From contig NZ_SPQR01000003.1 in assembly GCF_004766055.1 (NCBI RefSeq), positions 326,780 to 390,779 on the forward strand: a stretch of DNA of 64,000 nucleotides. Direction: 5' to 3'. Numbering within the stretch: position 1 is the stretch's first letter; each line of letters begins with the position of its first letter. Source of the stretch: Desulfosporosinus sp. Sb-LF. Its GTDB lineage: Bacteria; Bacillota; Desulfitobacteriia; Desulfitobacteriales; Desulfitobacteriaceae. Below are positions 1-9,108 of the stretch, in pieces. A program made the position numbers and the translations under genes. The notes beneath the pieces were generated by a model. It saw only the letters and a program-made list of their open reading frames with translations. It was not told where the DNA came from and searched no databases.

Positions 1-1
1 C

Positions 2-118
2 CTTGTCACCGAGATTGTGGGCAATCTAGACATTCCGGGTAAGATAAAGAGTTTACAACGTATTATGGAGACACAGACCTATTCGCAATATGAAGCATAT
101 AGAAAGAGTGTGATTTGA
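2..118 (+). CDS. C-terminal end of an unidentified protein (5' end outside window)
   Basis: One frame is open from base 2 to the TGA at 116-118 and gives 38 residues ending in ...YRKSVI. The stop overlaps the ATG of thiC (TGATG), a layout typical of translational coupling, so this is probably the last part of a gene co-transcribed with thiC. The fragment is hydrophilic and helix-like and shows no motif I recognise. A thiamine or cobamide biosynthesis role is only a guess from position. Confidence 0.6.
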   Translation, partial: LVTEIVGNLDIPGKIKSLQRIMETQTYSQYEAYRKSVI

Positions 119-1395
119 TGAGTACACAGATGGAACAAGCCAAAAACGGGGTCATCACAGCGGCAATGCAAACAGTCGCCGCGAAAGAAGGGCTGACGGC
201 TGAGGAAATTAGACTTCGAGTAGCGGCGGGCAGTATTGTCATCCCAGCTAACCACAATCACACCTCTTTAAGTCCGGAGGGTGTTGGCTTGGGACTGAAG
301 ACAAAGATTAATGTCAATTTGGGTATCTCCCCAGATTGTGCCAACCTCGACAGTGAACTGGCCAAAGTACGCATGGCTCTGGACATGAAAGCTGAAGCGA
401 TTATGGATCTCAGCAACTACGGTAAAACCGTTGAATTTCGCCACCGGCTCATCGAAATGTCCCCAGCTATGATCGGTTCGGTTCCTATGTATGATGCCCT
501 TGGTTACTTGGACAAAAAATTGGAAGACATTACACCCCAAGAGTTCTTAGCTGTGGTAGCACAGCACGCCCGAGACGGTGTAGATTTTGTAACAATCCAC
601 GCCGGCATCAACCAAGAAACCGCCCAGCACTTCCGACAGACCTCCCGCGTCACCAACATTGTCTCCCGGGGTGGTTCCCTACTGTATGCCTGGATGGAAT
701 TAACCGGGAAGGAAAACCCTTTTTATGAGTATTTTGATGATCTTCTAGATATATGCGCAGAATACGACGTTACCTTGAGCCTAGGGGATGCTTGCCGTCC
801 TGGTAGTATCGGGGATGCTACAGACGGAGCTCAAATTTCCGAATTGATTGTCCTTGGAGAACTAACTCAGAAGGCTTGGAAACGCAATGTTCAAGTCATG
901 ATTGAAGGACCTGGCCACGTTCCCTTGAACGAAGTTGTAGCAAATGTCCAGATAGCGAAAAAGCTATGCCACGGTGCACCCTTTTATATCTTGGGACCGT
1001 TGGTCACGGATGTTGCGCCAGGTTACGATCACATCACCAGTGCTATAGGTGGAGCTTTAGCCGCCTCCGCAGGAGCGGATTTCCTCTGCTATGTGACACC
1101 AGCTGAGCACCTTCGTCTACCTACTTTGGACGACGTGCGTGAAGGGATCGTAGCGGCCAAGATTGCAGCTCATGCCGGAGATATCGCCAAAGGAGTACCC
1201 GGCGCTGCAGCATGGGATCGAGAGATGAGCGAGGCTAGGCAGGCTTTGGATTGGACAAAAATGTTTGACCTAGCCTTGGACCGGGAAAAACCGGAGCGTT
1301 ATCGTAAAGAGTCCGCCCCCGAGCACCAAGACAGCTGCACCATGTGCGGAGAAATGTGTTCGATGCGCCTCATGAACCGCATTATGGACAAATAA
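118..1395 (+). CDS. thiC: Phosphomethylpyrimidine synthase ThiC (or ThiC-like hydroxybenzimidazole synthase)
   Basis: A 425-residue member of the ThiC radical-SAM family, which turns aminoimidazole ribotide into HMP phosphate for thiamine synthesis. The family core is visible (IPANHNH near residue 43, GDACRPG near 225, EGPGHVPL near 265). The C-terminal cluster motif is CTMCGEMC, i.e. CX2CX3C, the short version I associate with anaerobes, rather than the CX2CX4C of E. coli ThiC. The ATG at 118 overlaps the upstream stop; an in-frame TTG three bases earlier is less likely. Anaerobes also carry a paralogue, BzaF, that uses the same substrate to make 5-hydroxybenzimidazole for cobamides, and the sequence alone does not separate the two. 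ThiC is the default call. A bidirectional terminator follows. Confidence 0.9.
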   Translation: MSTQMEQAKNGVITAAMQTVAAKEGLTAEEIRLRVAAGSIVIPANHNHTSLSPEGVGLGLKTKINVNLGISPDCANLDSELAKVRMALDMKAEAIMDLSNYGKTVEFRHRLIEMSPAMIGSVPMYDALGYLDKKLEDITPQEFLAVVAQHARDGVDFVTIHAGINQETAQHFRQTSRVTNIVSRGGSLLYAWMELTGKENPFYEYFDDLLDICAEYDVTLSLGDACRPGSIGDATDGAQISELIVLGELTQKAWKRNVQVMIEGPGHVPLNEVVANVQIAKKLCHGAPFYILGPLVTDVAPGYDHITSAIGGALAASAGADFLCYVTPAEHLRLPTLDDVREGIVAAKIAAHAGDIAKGVPGAAAWDREMSEARQALDWTKMFDLALDREKPERYRKESAPEHQDSCTMCGEMCSMRLMNRIMDK

Positions 1396-1417
1396 GTTTA
1401 TTGAACTGCGATAATAC

Positions 1418-1458
1418 AAAAAAAATGGACCTTCATTAAAGAGAAGGCCCATTTTTTT
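1418..1458. terminator. Bidirectional rho-independent terminator
   Basis: A-rich tract, stem ATGG(a)CCTT / AAGG(c)CCAT, then T-rich tract. It sits between the converging ends of thiC (plus) and the formate dehydrogenase gene (minus) and would work for both. Confidence 0.8.
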
Positions 1459-1461
1459 GTA

Positions 1462-4143
1462 TTAACTAATTTTTGAAATCTTTACCCCACAGACTTTGTA
1501 CTCATAAGTCTTAGTGACTTTGTCATACGCCCCATTAGTCAAGACGTTGGTGGGGGATTTCATATAGTGCAGAGTCATGAAGACCATTCCAAGGGGTACT
1601 CGTTCCGTCAGCTTTATTTTTGTTTCCAGTTCTCCCCGACGGGATGCCACCTTGACGACTTCACCGTCTTCTAGTCCGAGCCGTTTGGCATCAGAAGGAT
1701 TAATCTCTGCTAACTCTTCAGGTGAGTAATCCTCTAACCCCTTCGAATTTTGCGTGAAAACATTATAATGGGAAAGTTTACGCCCCGTATTGAGTAAGAA
1801 CGGATACTCCTCATCAGGTTGTTCCCCAGGTAACTGATGGTCTACTGACACAAACAGTCCTTTACCCCTGTTGAATTTTCCTTCATGTAAGAACTTGGTT
1901 CCTGGATGTTCAGCATGCGGCACCGGCCATTGCAATCCTTGCGTACCCAAACGAGCATGGGTAATCCCTGCAAATTGGGGAGTCAGCTTCGCCACTTCCT
2001 GCATAACTTCTTCCGAAGACTGATATGGGAAGGAGTAACCCATACGGTTAGCCAATTCACAAATGATGTCCCCATCAGCCTTTGCGTTTCCAATAGGCTC
2101 GATCGCTTTATTAACCATTTGCACTCGACGTTCCGTGTTCGAGAATGTACCCGTTTTTTCTGCAAAACTAGCCCCTGGCAACACTACATCCGCCAGTTTA
2201 GCGGTCTCAGACATAAAGATTTCTTGAACTACGAGGAAGTCGAGGGCCTGCAGACCTTTACGCACATGGTTGGCATCAGCATCTGTCATCACTGGATCTT
2301 CTCCCAAAACGTACAGTGCCCGTAGATTTTTGCTGACTGCTGCGTCAAACATATCAGGAATCATAAACCCGGGATTAGGATCTAAAGGAACTCCCCAAGC
2401 GGCTTCAAATTTCGCCTTTACTTCTGGGTTTGAGACTTGTTGGTATCCTGGATATACATTTGGCAGTGCTCCCATATCACAGGCACCCTGGACATTGTTT
2501 TGTCCGCGTAAGGGGTTAACGCCTGAGCTTTCTTTACCAATATTTCCTGTGAGCATAGCTAGGTTCGCTAAACTCATGACATTATCCGTACCACAGGTGT
2601 GTTCCGTAATCCCTAGCGTATAGAAAATCTGTGCTCGTTCCGCCGTCGCATAGATTCTAGCCGCCTCCACAAGTTGTTCCACGGGAACCCCAGTTACTTT
2701 ACTAACTACCTCAGGAGGGAATTTTTGAATCGTTGCTCGGAATTGTTCGAATCCTTCCGTGCGTTCCTCAATGAACGAGCGGTCTTCCCATCCGTTCGCA
2801 AGAATAATGTTCATAATCCCGTTGATCAGGGCAATGTCTGTCCCAGGACGAAGTCTTAACCAAATATCCGAATGCTCAGCAAGATCAATACACCGAGGAT
2901 CAGCTACAATCAGCTTTGCGCCATTAGCTAACGCTTGCTTCATTTTGGTTCCAATCACCGGGTGAGCTTCTGTTGCGTTTGAACCAATTACAAACATAAC
3001 CTTAGTATTTGGGATTTCATTAATTGAGTTAGTCATCGCTCCCGAGCCAAATGAAGTGGCCAGACCGGCCACAGTGGGAGCGTGTCAGGTCCTTGCGCAG
3101 TGGTCGATATTATTCGTACCAACCACTGCGCGCATGAATTTTTGCATCAGATAATTTTCTTCGTTCGTACAATGGGCAGAGCTTAATGCCGCAATAGCAT
3201 TAGGGCCACTCTCTTCTTTAATCTCACGGAACTTGGTGGCGATTAAATCTAAGGCCTCATCCCATTCTGCAGGGACTAACACTCCATCTTTCCGAATCAA
3301 AGGGGTCGTCAAGCGATTAGAACTATAAATCATATCCATCCCGAACCGACCTTTGACACATAAGGCTTTTCCGTTGACTGGTGCATCGGGATTCGATGTC
3401 ACTCCAATAACTTTTCCGTCTTTAACATTTAGGTCGAAGTTACAGCCTACCCCACAAAATGGGCAAGTGGTTTGGACTTTCGACACTTCCCAGGGGCGTC
3501 CCTTACCGGCCATTTGCTTTTCAGTCAGGGCTCCTACTGGACAGACTGAGACACATGAACCACAGAAATCACAATCAGATTCGTGATAGGGGAGATTGAA
3601 TGCCGGACCCACTTGGGTATCGAAGCCACGGAAGGAAAAGTCCAGAATGCTTTTCCCCTGAATTTCAGTACACGCTTTAATACATTTTCCACACAAGATA
3701 CATTTATTAGGATCCCTTAAAATGAAAGGATTCCCGCTATCAATGGGAAGATTACGTTTCTCCCCTTGATAAACCTCACCTGTTACACCATATTCATAGG
3801 CATACTCAGCTAAAGAACAGTCTCCCATCTTCTGGCAGGTCATACAATCTAACGGATGATTCGCTACCAATAACTCTAAGACCGTTTTGCGTGCATTGCG
3901 AACTTTTGTAGTTTGTGTTTCTACCTTCATCCCTTGTGTTGTTTGAGTGACGCAAGACGGGGGAAGATTTCGCATGCCTTCGATTTGAACTACACACAAA
4001 CGGCAAGCGCCAGCAGAAGTAAGCTCCGGGGCATGACACAAAGTTGGAATTGGAATATTGTTCATTCGACAGGCTTCAAGGACAGTCGTTCCCTTGGGAA
4101 CGCTAACTTCACGTCCATCAATTTTTATTGTAAGCCACTCCAA
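1462..4143 (-). CDS. fdhA: NAD-dependent formate dehydrogenase catalytic subunit, selenoprotein (Sec353)
   Basis: The gene reads as two adjacent open frames, 4143-3088 and 3084-1462, separated only by a TGA at 3085-3087. Readthrough gives 893 residues with HCART-U-HAP, the conserved position of Sec/Cys in molybdenum/tungsten formate dehydrogenases. Domains in order: NuoG-like [2Fe-2S] ferredoxin (about 1-80, C..C..C spacing), His-Cys cluster segment (HPLDCMTC), two [4Fe-4S] motifs (CILCGKC, CDFCGSC), the Mo-domain cluster (CPFCGVGC near 228) and the bis-MGD catalytic and C-terminal domains. The enzyme oxidises formate or reduces CO2 in the cytoplasm and passes electrons to the diaphorase subunits encoded just upstream. 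TTG start at 4143 with AGAGGAG upstream. It needs the Sel machinery, which is not in the window. An automatic annotator would split this gene in two. Confidence 0.95.
3040..3087 (-). promoter_or_regulatory. Bacterial SECIS element with UGA selenocysteine codon
   Basis: Starting from the UGA (3085-3087) on the minus strand, a hairpin with stem GTGGCC/GGCCAC (3056-3072) and apical loop GGUCU follows about 12 bases later. The GGUCU loop and the spacing match SelB-binding SECIS hairpins such as that of E. coli fdhF. This supports selenocysteine insertion over a nonsense mutation. Confidence 0.9.
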
Positions 4144-4199
4144 AAGTTTTCACTCCTCTCAGTTTGTCCATCCCATATGGGATTAGGTTCACGACCTTA

Positions 4200-5990
4200 T
4201 TAGGCTCGGCTAACAGCACCAAATTTGCATTTTTCAATACATGTTCCACATTTGATGCATTCCTCTTCTTTAATCTTATACGATGTCTTCTTATCTCCCG
4301 AAATACAATTAGCTGGACAGTTTTTAGCACAGAGTCCACATTTCTTACACTTTTCCTCATCAATTGTATAGCTCAGTAAAGCTGAGCATACATGTGCTGG
4401 ACATTTATGCTCTAGAATGTGCGCCTCAAACTCATGTCTAAAATATTTAAGAGTTGCCAGTACCGGATTTGGTGCGTTTTGACCCAATCCACAAAGGGAT
4501 GTTTCCTTGATGGTTAGAGCAAGATTCTCTAATATGTCGAGATCTTCCGGTTTTCCTTCCCCCTTGGCGATTTTATCCAGAATATCGTACATCCGTTTAT
4601 TTCCTTCTCGGCATGGGGTACATTTTCCACAAGACTCTTTCTGGGAAAAATTAACAAAGAAACGTGCGATATCCACCATACAGGTGGTCTCGTCCATGAT
4701 CACAAGACCGCCCGAACCAACCATGGCCCCGGCATTCGTTAAAGTATCATAATCCACTGCAAGGTCAAGCATGTTCTCAGGCAAACACCCACCTGAAGGT
4801 CCTCCAATTTGCACTGCCTTAAAGGCCTTACCGCTCTGAATTCCATCCCCAATATCAAAGATGATCTCCCGCAGCGTCGTTCCCATAGGAACTTCCACCA
4901 GGCCCGTATTATTGACTTTCCCAGTCAGGGCAAAGATTTTCGTACCTTTACTTTTCTCAGTTCCGAACTGGGCATACCATTCCGCCCCGTTACGCAAAAT
5001 ATGAGGAATATTCGACCAGGTTTCCACGTTATTAATATTGGTTGGTTTGCCCCATAGTCCACTAACAGCGGGAAAGGGTGGTCTTACACGCGGCATTCCA
5101 CGTTTTCCTTCAATTGATGCCATCAAAGCGGTTTCTTCCCCACAAACGAAGGCTCCTGCCCCGGCAAAAACTTTTAAGTGAAAGTTAAAGCCCGAGTTCA
5201 AAATATTATCTCCAAGGAAGCCTGCTTCCTCCGCTTGCTTAATTGCTATTCCAAGGTGCTTAATTGCCAATGGATATTCTGCACGACAATAAACATATCC
5301 TTCGTCTGCCCCGATTGCATAGGCACCGATGAGCATTCCCTCGATCACGGAATGCGGATCCCCCTCAAGCACGCTGCGGTCCATAAACGCCCCAGGATCT
5401 CCTTCGTCAGCATTACATATAATATACTTCTTATCGTTTGGTGTTTGACGGCAAAAACCCCACTTCAACCCCGTTGGAAAACCGGCACCACCGCGCCCGC
5501 GGAGTCCCGCTTTCTTAACTTCTTCAATCACATCATCGGGGGACATCTCCGCGAGAGCCTTTTGTAAACCTTTGTACCCTTCTCGTGTGGTATAGTCTTC
5601 AATCTTCTGGGGATCAATAACTCCGCAATTTTGAAGAACAATTCGGTGTTGCTTCGCAAAAAAACGGATATCGGATAAAGTACTTACTGGTTTTTGAGTT
5701 TCTTGATCTAAAAGTAGAAGGCGTTCAACTCGTTCGCCTTTCATAATATCCTGAGCTACGATTTCCGCAACATCTTCCCCTGTTACACGGGTATATAATA
5801 TATGCTGTGGCTCAATAACGAGCGTCGGTCCTTTTTCACAAAACCCTTGACACCCTGTACCAACGATGCTTACGGTTTCTTCAAGTCCTTGCCGCTTGAT
5901 CTCCTCTTTCAAGATATCGATGATCGGAAGTGCTCCCGAAGATGCACAACCCGTCCCTGCACAAACTAGAATCCGTTGGTTCTCAGCCAT
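4200..5990 (-). CDS. NuoF/HydB-type diaphorase subunit of formate dehydrogenase
   Basis: A 596-residue flavin subunit that exchanges electrons with NAD(P)H. Order: N-terminal thioredoxin-like [2Fe-2S] domain (VCAGTGC, GCQGFC), NADH/FMN-binding region (GRGGAGFPTG near 170), SLBB segment, [4Fe-4S] site SCGKCTPC near 460, and a C-terminal 2x[4Fe-4S] ferredoxin (CKKCGLC and CIKCGTC). The extra ferredoxin domain is typical of HydB/HndC-type subunits of electron-bifurcating or NAD-linked hydrogenases and formate dehydrogenases rather than complex I. ATG 5990 is preferred over the GTG at 5993 because of the GGGGG Shine-Dalgarno spacing. Ten bases separate it from the NuoE-like gene, so it belongs to the same operon. 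Whether the complex bifurcates to ferredoxin cannot be read from the sequence. Confidence 0.9.
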   Translation of the reverse strand: MAENQRILVCAGTGCASSGALPIIDILKEEIKRQGLEETVSIVGTGCQGFCEKGPTLVIEPQHILYTRVTGEDVAEIVAQDIMKGERVERLLLLDQETQKPVSTLSDIRFFAKQHRIVLQNCGVIDPQKIEDYTTREGYKGLQKALAEMSPDDVIEEVKKAGLRGRGGAGFPTGLKWGFCRQTPNDKKYIICNADEGDPGAFMDRSVLEGDPHSVIEGMLIGAYAIGADEGYVYCRAEYPLAIKHLGIAIKQAEEAGFLGDNILNSGFNFHLKVFAGAGAFVCGEETALMASIEGKRGMPRVRPPFPAVSGLWGKPTNINNVETWSNIPHILRNGAEWYAQFGTEKSKGTKIFALTGKVNNTGLVEVPMGTTLREIIFDIGDGIQSGKAFKAVQIGGPSGGCLPENMLDLAVDYDTLTNAGAMVGSGGLVIMDETTCMVDIARFFVNFSQKESCGKCTPCREGNKRMYDILDKIAKGEGKPEDLDILENLALTIKETSLCGLGQNAPNPVLATLKYFRHEFEAHILEHKCPAHVCSALLSYTIDEEKCKKCGLCAKNCPANCISGDKKTSYKIKEEECIKCGTCIEKCKFGAVSRA

Positions 5991-6002
5991 CACTTTATCC
6001 CC

Positions 6003-6485
6003 CTACTCGTATTTGGCCAATATCCCGGCAATGCTCTCCGGTAATAATCGTCCATGAACCTCATTATTAATAGATATCACCGGTGCCAGACCACACGCTC
6101 CTATGCAAGCCACGATTTCCAAGGTATATCGCCCATCTTCCGTCGTCGCACCATCTTTAATCTTCAACTCTTTTTCTATGGTTTCCAATACCTTGGCTCC
6201 GCCACGAACATGGCAAGCGGTTCCCAAACATACATTAATCAGATTTCGTCCCACTGGAGTGAGCCGGAACTGGGCGTAAAATGTAACCACGCCATAGATC
6301 CTAGCTAACGGGATACGTGTCGTTTTACTAATGCGTTTAAGAACATGAGCGGGTAAATACCCATATACTTCTTGGGCTCCTTGCAAGATAGGGATGAGAG
6401 GGCCGTTCTCATGTCGATACTTGATAATAATTTCATCCAACATAATTTGCTTTGGGTCTACTAATTCCTCACACGCTGTGCTCAA
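6003..6485 (-). CDS. NuoE-like [2Fe-2S] thioredoxin-fold subunit of formate dehydrogenase
   Basis: A 160-residue NuoE/HydA-gamma family protein with a helical N-terminus and a thioredoxin-like domain. The four cluster ligands are visible as CLGTAC (near 86) and CIGAC (near 127). It carries one [2Fe-2S] cluster and pairs with the NuoF-like subunit. TTG start at 6485 preceded by AGGGGGG. It is the first formate dehydrogenase gene in the operon and lies 29 bases downstream of the folate gene. Confidence 0.92.
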   Translation of the reverse strand: MSTACEELVDPKQIMLDEIIIKYRHENGPLIPILQGAQEVYGYLPAHVLKRISKTTRIPLARIYGVVTFYAQFRLTPVGRNLINVCLGTACHVRGGAKVLETIEKELKIKDGATTEDGRYTLEIVACIGACGLAPVISINNEVHGRLLPESIAGILAKYE

Positions 6486-6514
6486 ATAAATCCCCCCTAC
6501 TAATTCCTGTCGTT

Positions 6515-7096
6515 CTAAAAATTGTATACTTCATTTTCTGTGATCAACATGGTCATTTTGGCATCATGCTTGTCAATGGGTACCTGTGCAATAATTTGAC
6601 ATTCAAAGGCAATTGCAATTCTGGGTGCTTTGGGATCCATGAGCATGAAAAAGCGATCATAGTAGCCGCCCCCATACCCTAGACGATTCCCCAGCAGATC
6701 AAATCCCGCGCCAGGCACGATGACTAAATCTATTTCTGAGGGGCCCACTTGACCAAGCTGCAATTTAGGCTCCCGAATCCCCCAAAGCCCTGGTTCAATA
6801 TCTACCGCTAGATTGCTTACCTCGATTGGAAGCAAGATCCCATGGGGTGCACAACGGGGTAATATAAGCTTCTTTCCACACGCAAGCGTTTCCTCCGCCA
6901 AGGCCGTCGTCTCTACTTCATCTCGAAAGTTAAGAAATAACATCACTGTTTGCGCCTGATGAAACTCCGGTAAATTCTGAAGTTTTTGTTGAATTATCCG
7001 GCTTTTGCCTTTTCTTTCCAACTCTCCTAATTTGGCCCGCTGAGAGAGACACGCTTTGCGCACCTCGGCCTTTATAGACTGTTTATCTTCACTCAT
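6515..7096 (-). CDS. 5-formyltetrahydrofolate cyclo-ligase
   Basis: A 193-residue member of the MTHFS/YgfA family, which makes 5,10-methenyl-THF from 5-formyl-THF with ATP. Family signatures are the N-terminal basic helix (R-K-A-C-L-SQRAKL), LPRC near residue 113, and the C-terminal GNRLGYGGGYYDRF motif. ATG at 7096 with AAGGGGT upstream. Being first in line with the formate dehydrogenase genes links formate to C1-folate metabolism, as expected for an organism using the Wood-Ljungdahl pathway; the operon link is inferred from spacing. Confidence 0.92.
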   Translation of the reverse strand: MSEDKQSIKAEVRKACLSQRAKLGELERKGKSRIIQQKLQNLPEFHQAQTVMLFLNFRDEVETTALAEETLACGKKLILPRCAPHGILLPIEVSNLAVDIEPGLWGIREPKLQLGQVGPSEIDLVIVPGAGFDLLGNRLGYGGGYYDRFFMLMDPKAPRIAIAFECQIIAQVPIDKHDAKMTMLITENEVYNF

Positions 7097-7609
7097 GTCA
7101 GTACTACCCCTTTGTAAAGATCGCTTATTAAGAACATTCGATTAGCAACGTAAATTTCCTGCTTATAATTTAAATTTTCTATAAACTCATATAATTCGCG
7201 AAATCATCCAATAATTCTTGCGGATAAGATAATTATAGACAAACCACTTAGCATTTCAACTCACAGATTTATCCACACTTTAAATCTAGTCATTACGCCA
7301 TGTTCCTAACTTATCCACATTATCCACATGACCTGTGGACAATATTATCCCAAAACGAATAAGTCGGTTGAAAAGCGCTAAACCGCTTCAATGAGTTATC
7401 TACAGACTTATCCACATTATCCACAACTCCATCTTATCCACAGAACAAACCCTTCTTTATCCGGCAAAATGGTTCAAGATGCAATGAAACGAAGCCTGGA
7501 AATCCAATTCCTCGCTTCGTTTCGTTGCAGAATGTCTGTTTTATATTAATTCGGACATGTTTACTATTTAGTTTATTAATTACTTTAATTTACGTTTCGT
7601 TTCTAGGCA
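7097..7609. other. 513-bp non-coding spacer with DnaA-box cluster and flanking AT-rich DNA
   Basis: No credible gene. The centre (7219-7442) holds the DnaA-box cluster described separately. It is flanked by AT-rich stretches (about 7155-7200 and 7540-7600) and an imperfect inverted repeat GCAAtGAAACGAAGC / GCTTCGTTTCgTTGC at 7481-7495 and 7514-7528. The genes on both sides are on the minus strand. Confidence 0.8.
7219..7442. promoter_or_regulatory. Cluster of DnaA boxes (six perfect TTATCCACA)
   Basis: Perfect TTATCCACA on the plus strand at 7269-7277, 7311-7319, 7320-7328, 7408-7416, 7417-7425 and 7434-7442. Near matches: TTGTCCACA on the minus strand at 7334-7342, TTATCTACA at 7396-7404, and TTATCCGCA on the minus strand at 7219-7227. 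Two pairs are directly abutting. This density is typical of oriC or of DnaA-titrating clusters such as datA or the B. subtilis DBCs. There is no dnaA or dnaN in the window, so a titration or regulatory role, a relocated origin part, or proximity to an unusual origin are all possible. Confidence 0.85.
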
Positions 7610-8638
7610 TTACGTTAGATTCAGACCAGGAACCGCGTTAAGTGTCCAAGGAGCGAAATCCCCGGCTAAATAATGGTAATACCCCGCTATAGCGATCATA
7701 GCCCCGTTATCCGTGCAAAAAATCGGGGGCGGGTAAACTAAACGGATGCTTCGCTGAGATAACTCATAATCTAACGTTTCACGCAATAAACGGTTCGCTG
7801 CAACTCCCCCTGCAAGCAGTAGAGTTTTGACCCCAGTCTGCTGGATAGCCATCAATGTTTTTCTCACTAGTACGTCTACCACTGATTGTTGAAACGATGC
7901 AGCAAGATCTGGAACACTGAGGGTTTCTCCTCGCATACGTGCCGTATTCAAGGTGTTTAAAACAGCAGATTTCATGCCACTGAAGCTAAAATCTAAACTG
8001 GTCGGCTCTAACATGGCTCGCGGAAACTTAAACGCTTGCTCATCCCCTTCCAGAGCAACCTTTTGAATTTGGGGCCCTCCAGGATAGCCTAAACCTAAGG
8101 TGCGGGCCACTTTATCGAGTGCCTCACCAGCGGCATCATCTCGGGTGTGTCCTAAAACTTGGTACTGACCGTGAGCTTTAAATAGAATTAAATGAGTATG
8201 TCCTCCCGAAACCAACAGAGCCAAGAATGGAAATTCTAAATCCTGATGATGCAAGAAATTGGCATAAATATGTCCTTCCAAGTGATTGATGCCAATCAGT
8301 GGGATTCCCGCTGCATACGCCATAGCCTTCGCTCCAGAAACCCCCACTAAAAGAGATCCGACAAGTCCAGGACCATAGGTTACCGCAATGGCCGATAAAT
8401 CAGTAAAACCGACCTTTGCTTCGTCCAAGGCTTGTTGCACGACCGGTTGAAGATGAAGACTATGTTCTCGAGAAGCGATCTCTGGTACAACTCCGCCATA
8501 TTTCTGATGTGTCGCAATTTGGGACGAAATGACATGACTAAGCAAATCCGTTCCGTTCACTAAAACAGCAGCTGAAGTCTCATCACAGCTTGTTTCAATT
8601 CCTAAAATTACGACCTTATCTTTCGGATCTCCTGTCAA
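7610..8638 (-). CDS. tsaD: tRNA N6-adenosine threonylcarbamoyltransferase TsaD
   Basis: A 342-residue Kae1/TsaD protein that transfers the threonylcarbamoyl group to A37 of ANN-decoding tRNAs. It has the ASKHA-fold N-terminus GIETSCDET, the metal-site histidines in INHLEGH, the loop VSGGHTHL and the nucleotide motif LLAGGVAANR. Length is normal. The TTG start at 8638 overlaps the rimI stop, suggesting coupling. It is the last gene of a tsaE/tsaB/rimI/tsaD series, so the whole t6A apparatus apart from TsaC is here. Confidence 0.97.
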   Translation of the reverse strand: MTGDPKDKVVILGIETSCDETSAAVLVNGTDLLSHVISSQIATHQKYGGVVPEIASREHSLHLQPVVQQALDEAKVGFTDLSAIAVTYGPGLVGSLLVGVSGAKAMAYAAGIPLIGINHLEGHIYANFLHHQDLEFPFLALLVSGGHTHLILFKAHGQYQVLGHTRDDAAGEALDKVARTLGLGYPGGPQIQKVALEGDEQAFKFPRAMLEPTSLDFSFSGMKSAVLNTLNTARMRGETLSVPDLAASFQQSVVDVLVRKTLMAIQQTGVKTLLLAGGVAANRLLRETLDYELSQRSIRLVYPPPIFCTDNGAMIAIAGYYHYLAGDFAPWTLNAVPGLNLT

Positions 8639-9108
8639 GTTGCCTTCACTTCCATTTCCGTTCCTAATTCAGCCCACATAATCATCGCATCCTCCTGGGT
8701 ATCCGCGTAGTATCCCTTGCGAACCCCAGCTGCAATAAAGCCCAACCGCTTGTATAAAGACTGGGCTATATCGTTGGATACACGAACTTCTAGGGTCATT
8801 CGTTCCATACCCTGTTCCGCCATCATTTCCATGACAGAACGCATGATAAACTCCCCCCAATGTTGACCACGATGGCTCGGAGCAATGGCAATATTCGTGA
8901 TATGCCCTTCATCAAGAATAAACCAAAGTCCCATGTACCCGATCACAAGACCGTCAAACTCTAAACAGAAATAACGCGCATACTCGTTCTCTTTAAGCTC
9001 AGTCTTAAAAGCTTGCAAAGACCATGGGGTAGAGAAAGAAGCATACTCGATTTCCAAGATGGCCTGGAGATCGTTTATCTGCATAGGACGCACAATCCCT
9101 TTATTCAT
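8635..9108 (-). CDS. rimI: Ribosomal-protein-alanine N-acetyltransferase RimI family (GNAT)
   Basis: A 157-residue GNAT acetyltransferase, most likely RimI, with the acetyl-CoA loop (IAIAPSHRGQHWGE) and the C-terminal LEVRVSNDIAQSLYKRLGF signature. ATG 9108 is chosen because AGGAGAGAGGGG sits just upstream; a longer in-frame start at 9186 would overlap tsaB by 86 bases. Even so it overlaps the tsaB stop by 8 bases and the tsaD start by 4. The target (S18 or another protein) is inferred from family and context. Confidence 0.93.
   Translation of the reverse strand: MNKGIVRPMQINDLQAILEIEYASFSTPWSLQAFKTELKENEYARYFCLEFDGLVIGYMGLWFILDEGHITNIAIAPSHRGQHWGEFIMRSVMEMMAEQGMERMTLEVRVSNDIAQSLYKRLGFIAAGVRKGYYADTQEDAMIMWAELGTEMEVKAT

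Noticed and set aside
115..117. TTG as start of thiC
   Set aside because: The ATG at 118, overlapping the upstream stop, fits coupling better; the difference is one residue.
3073..3087. Stop codon splitting the formate dehydrogenase gene as a nonsense mutation
   Set aside because: It falls at the known selenocysteine position and is followed by a SECIS-like hairpin with GGUCU loop; both flanking frames are intact.
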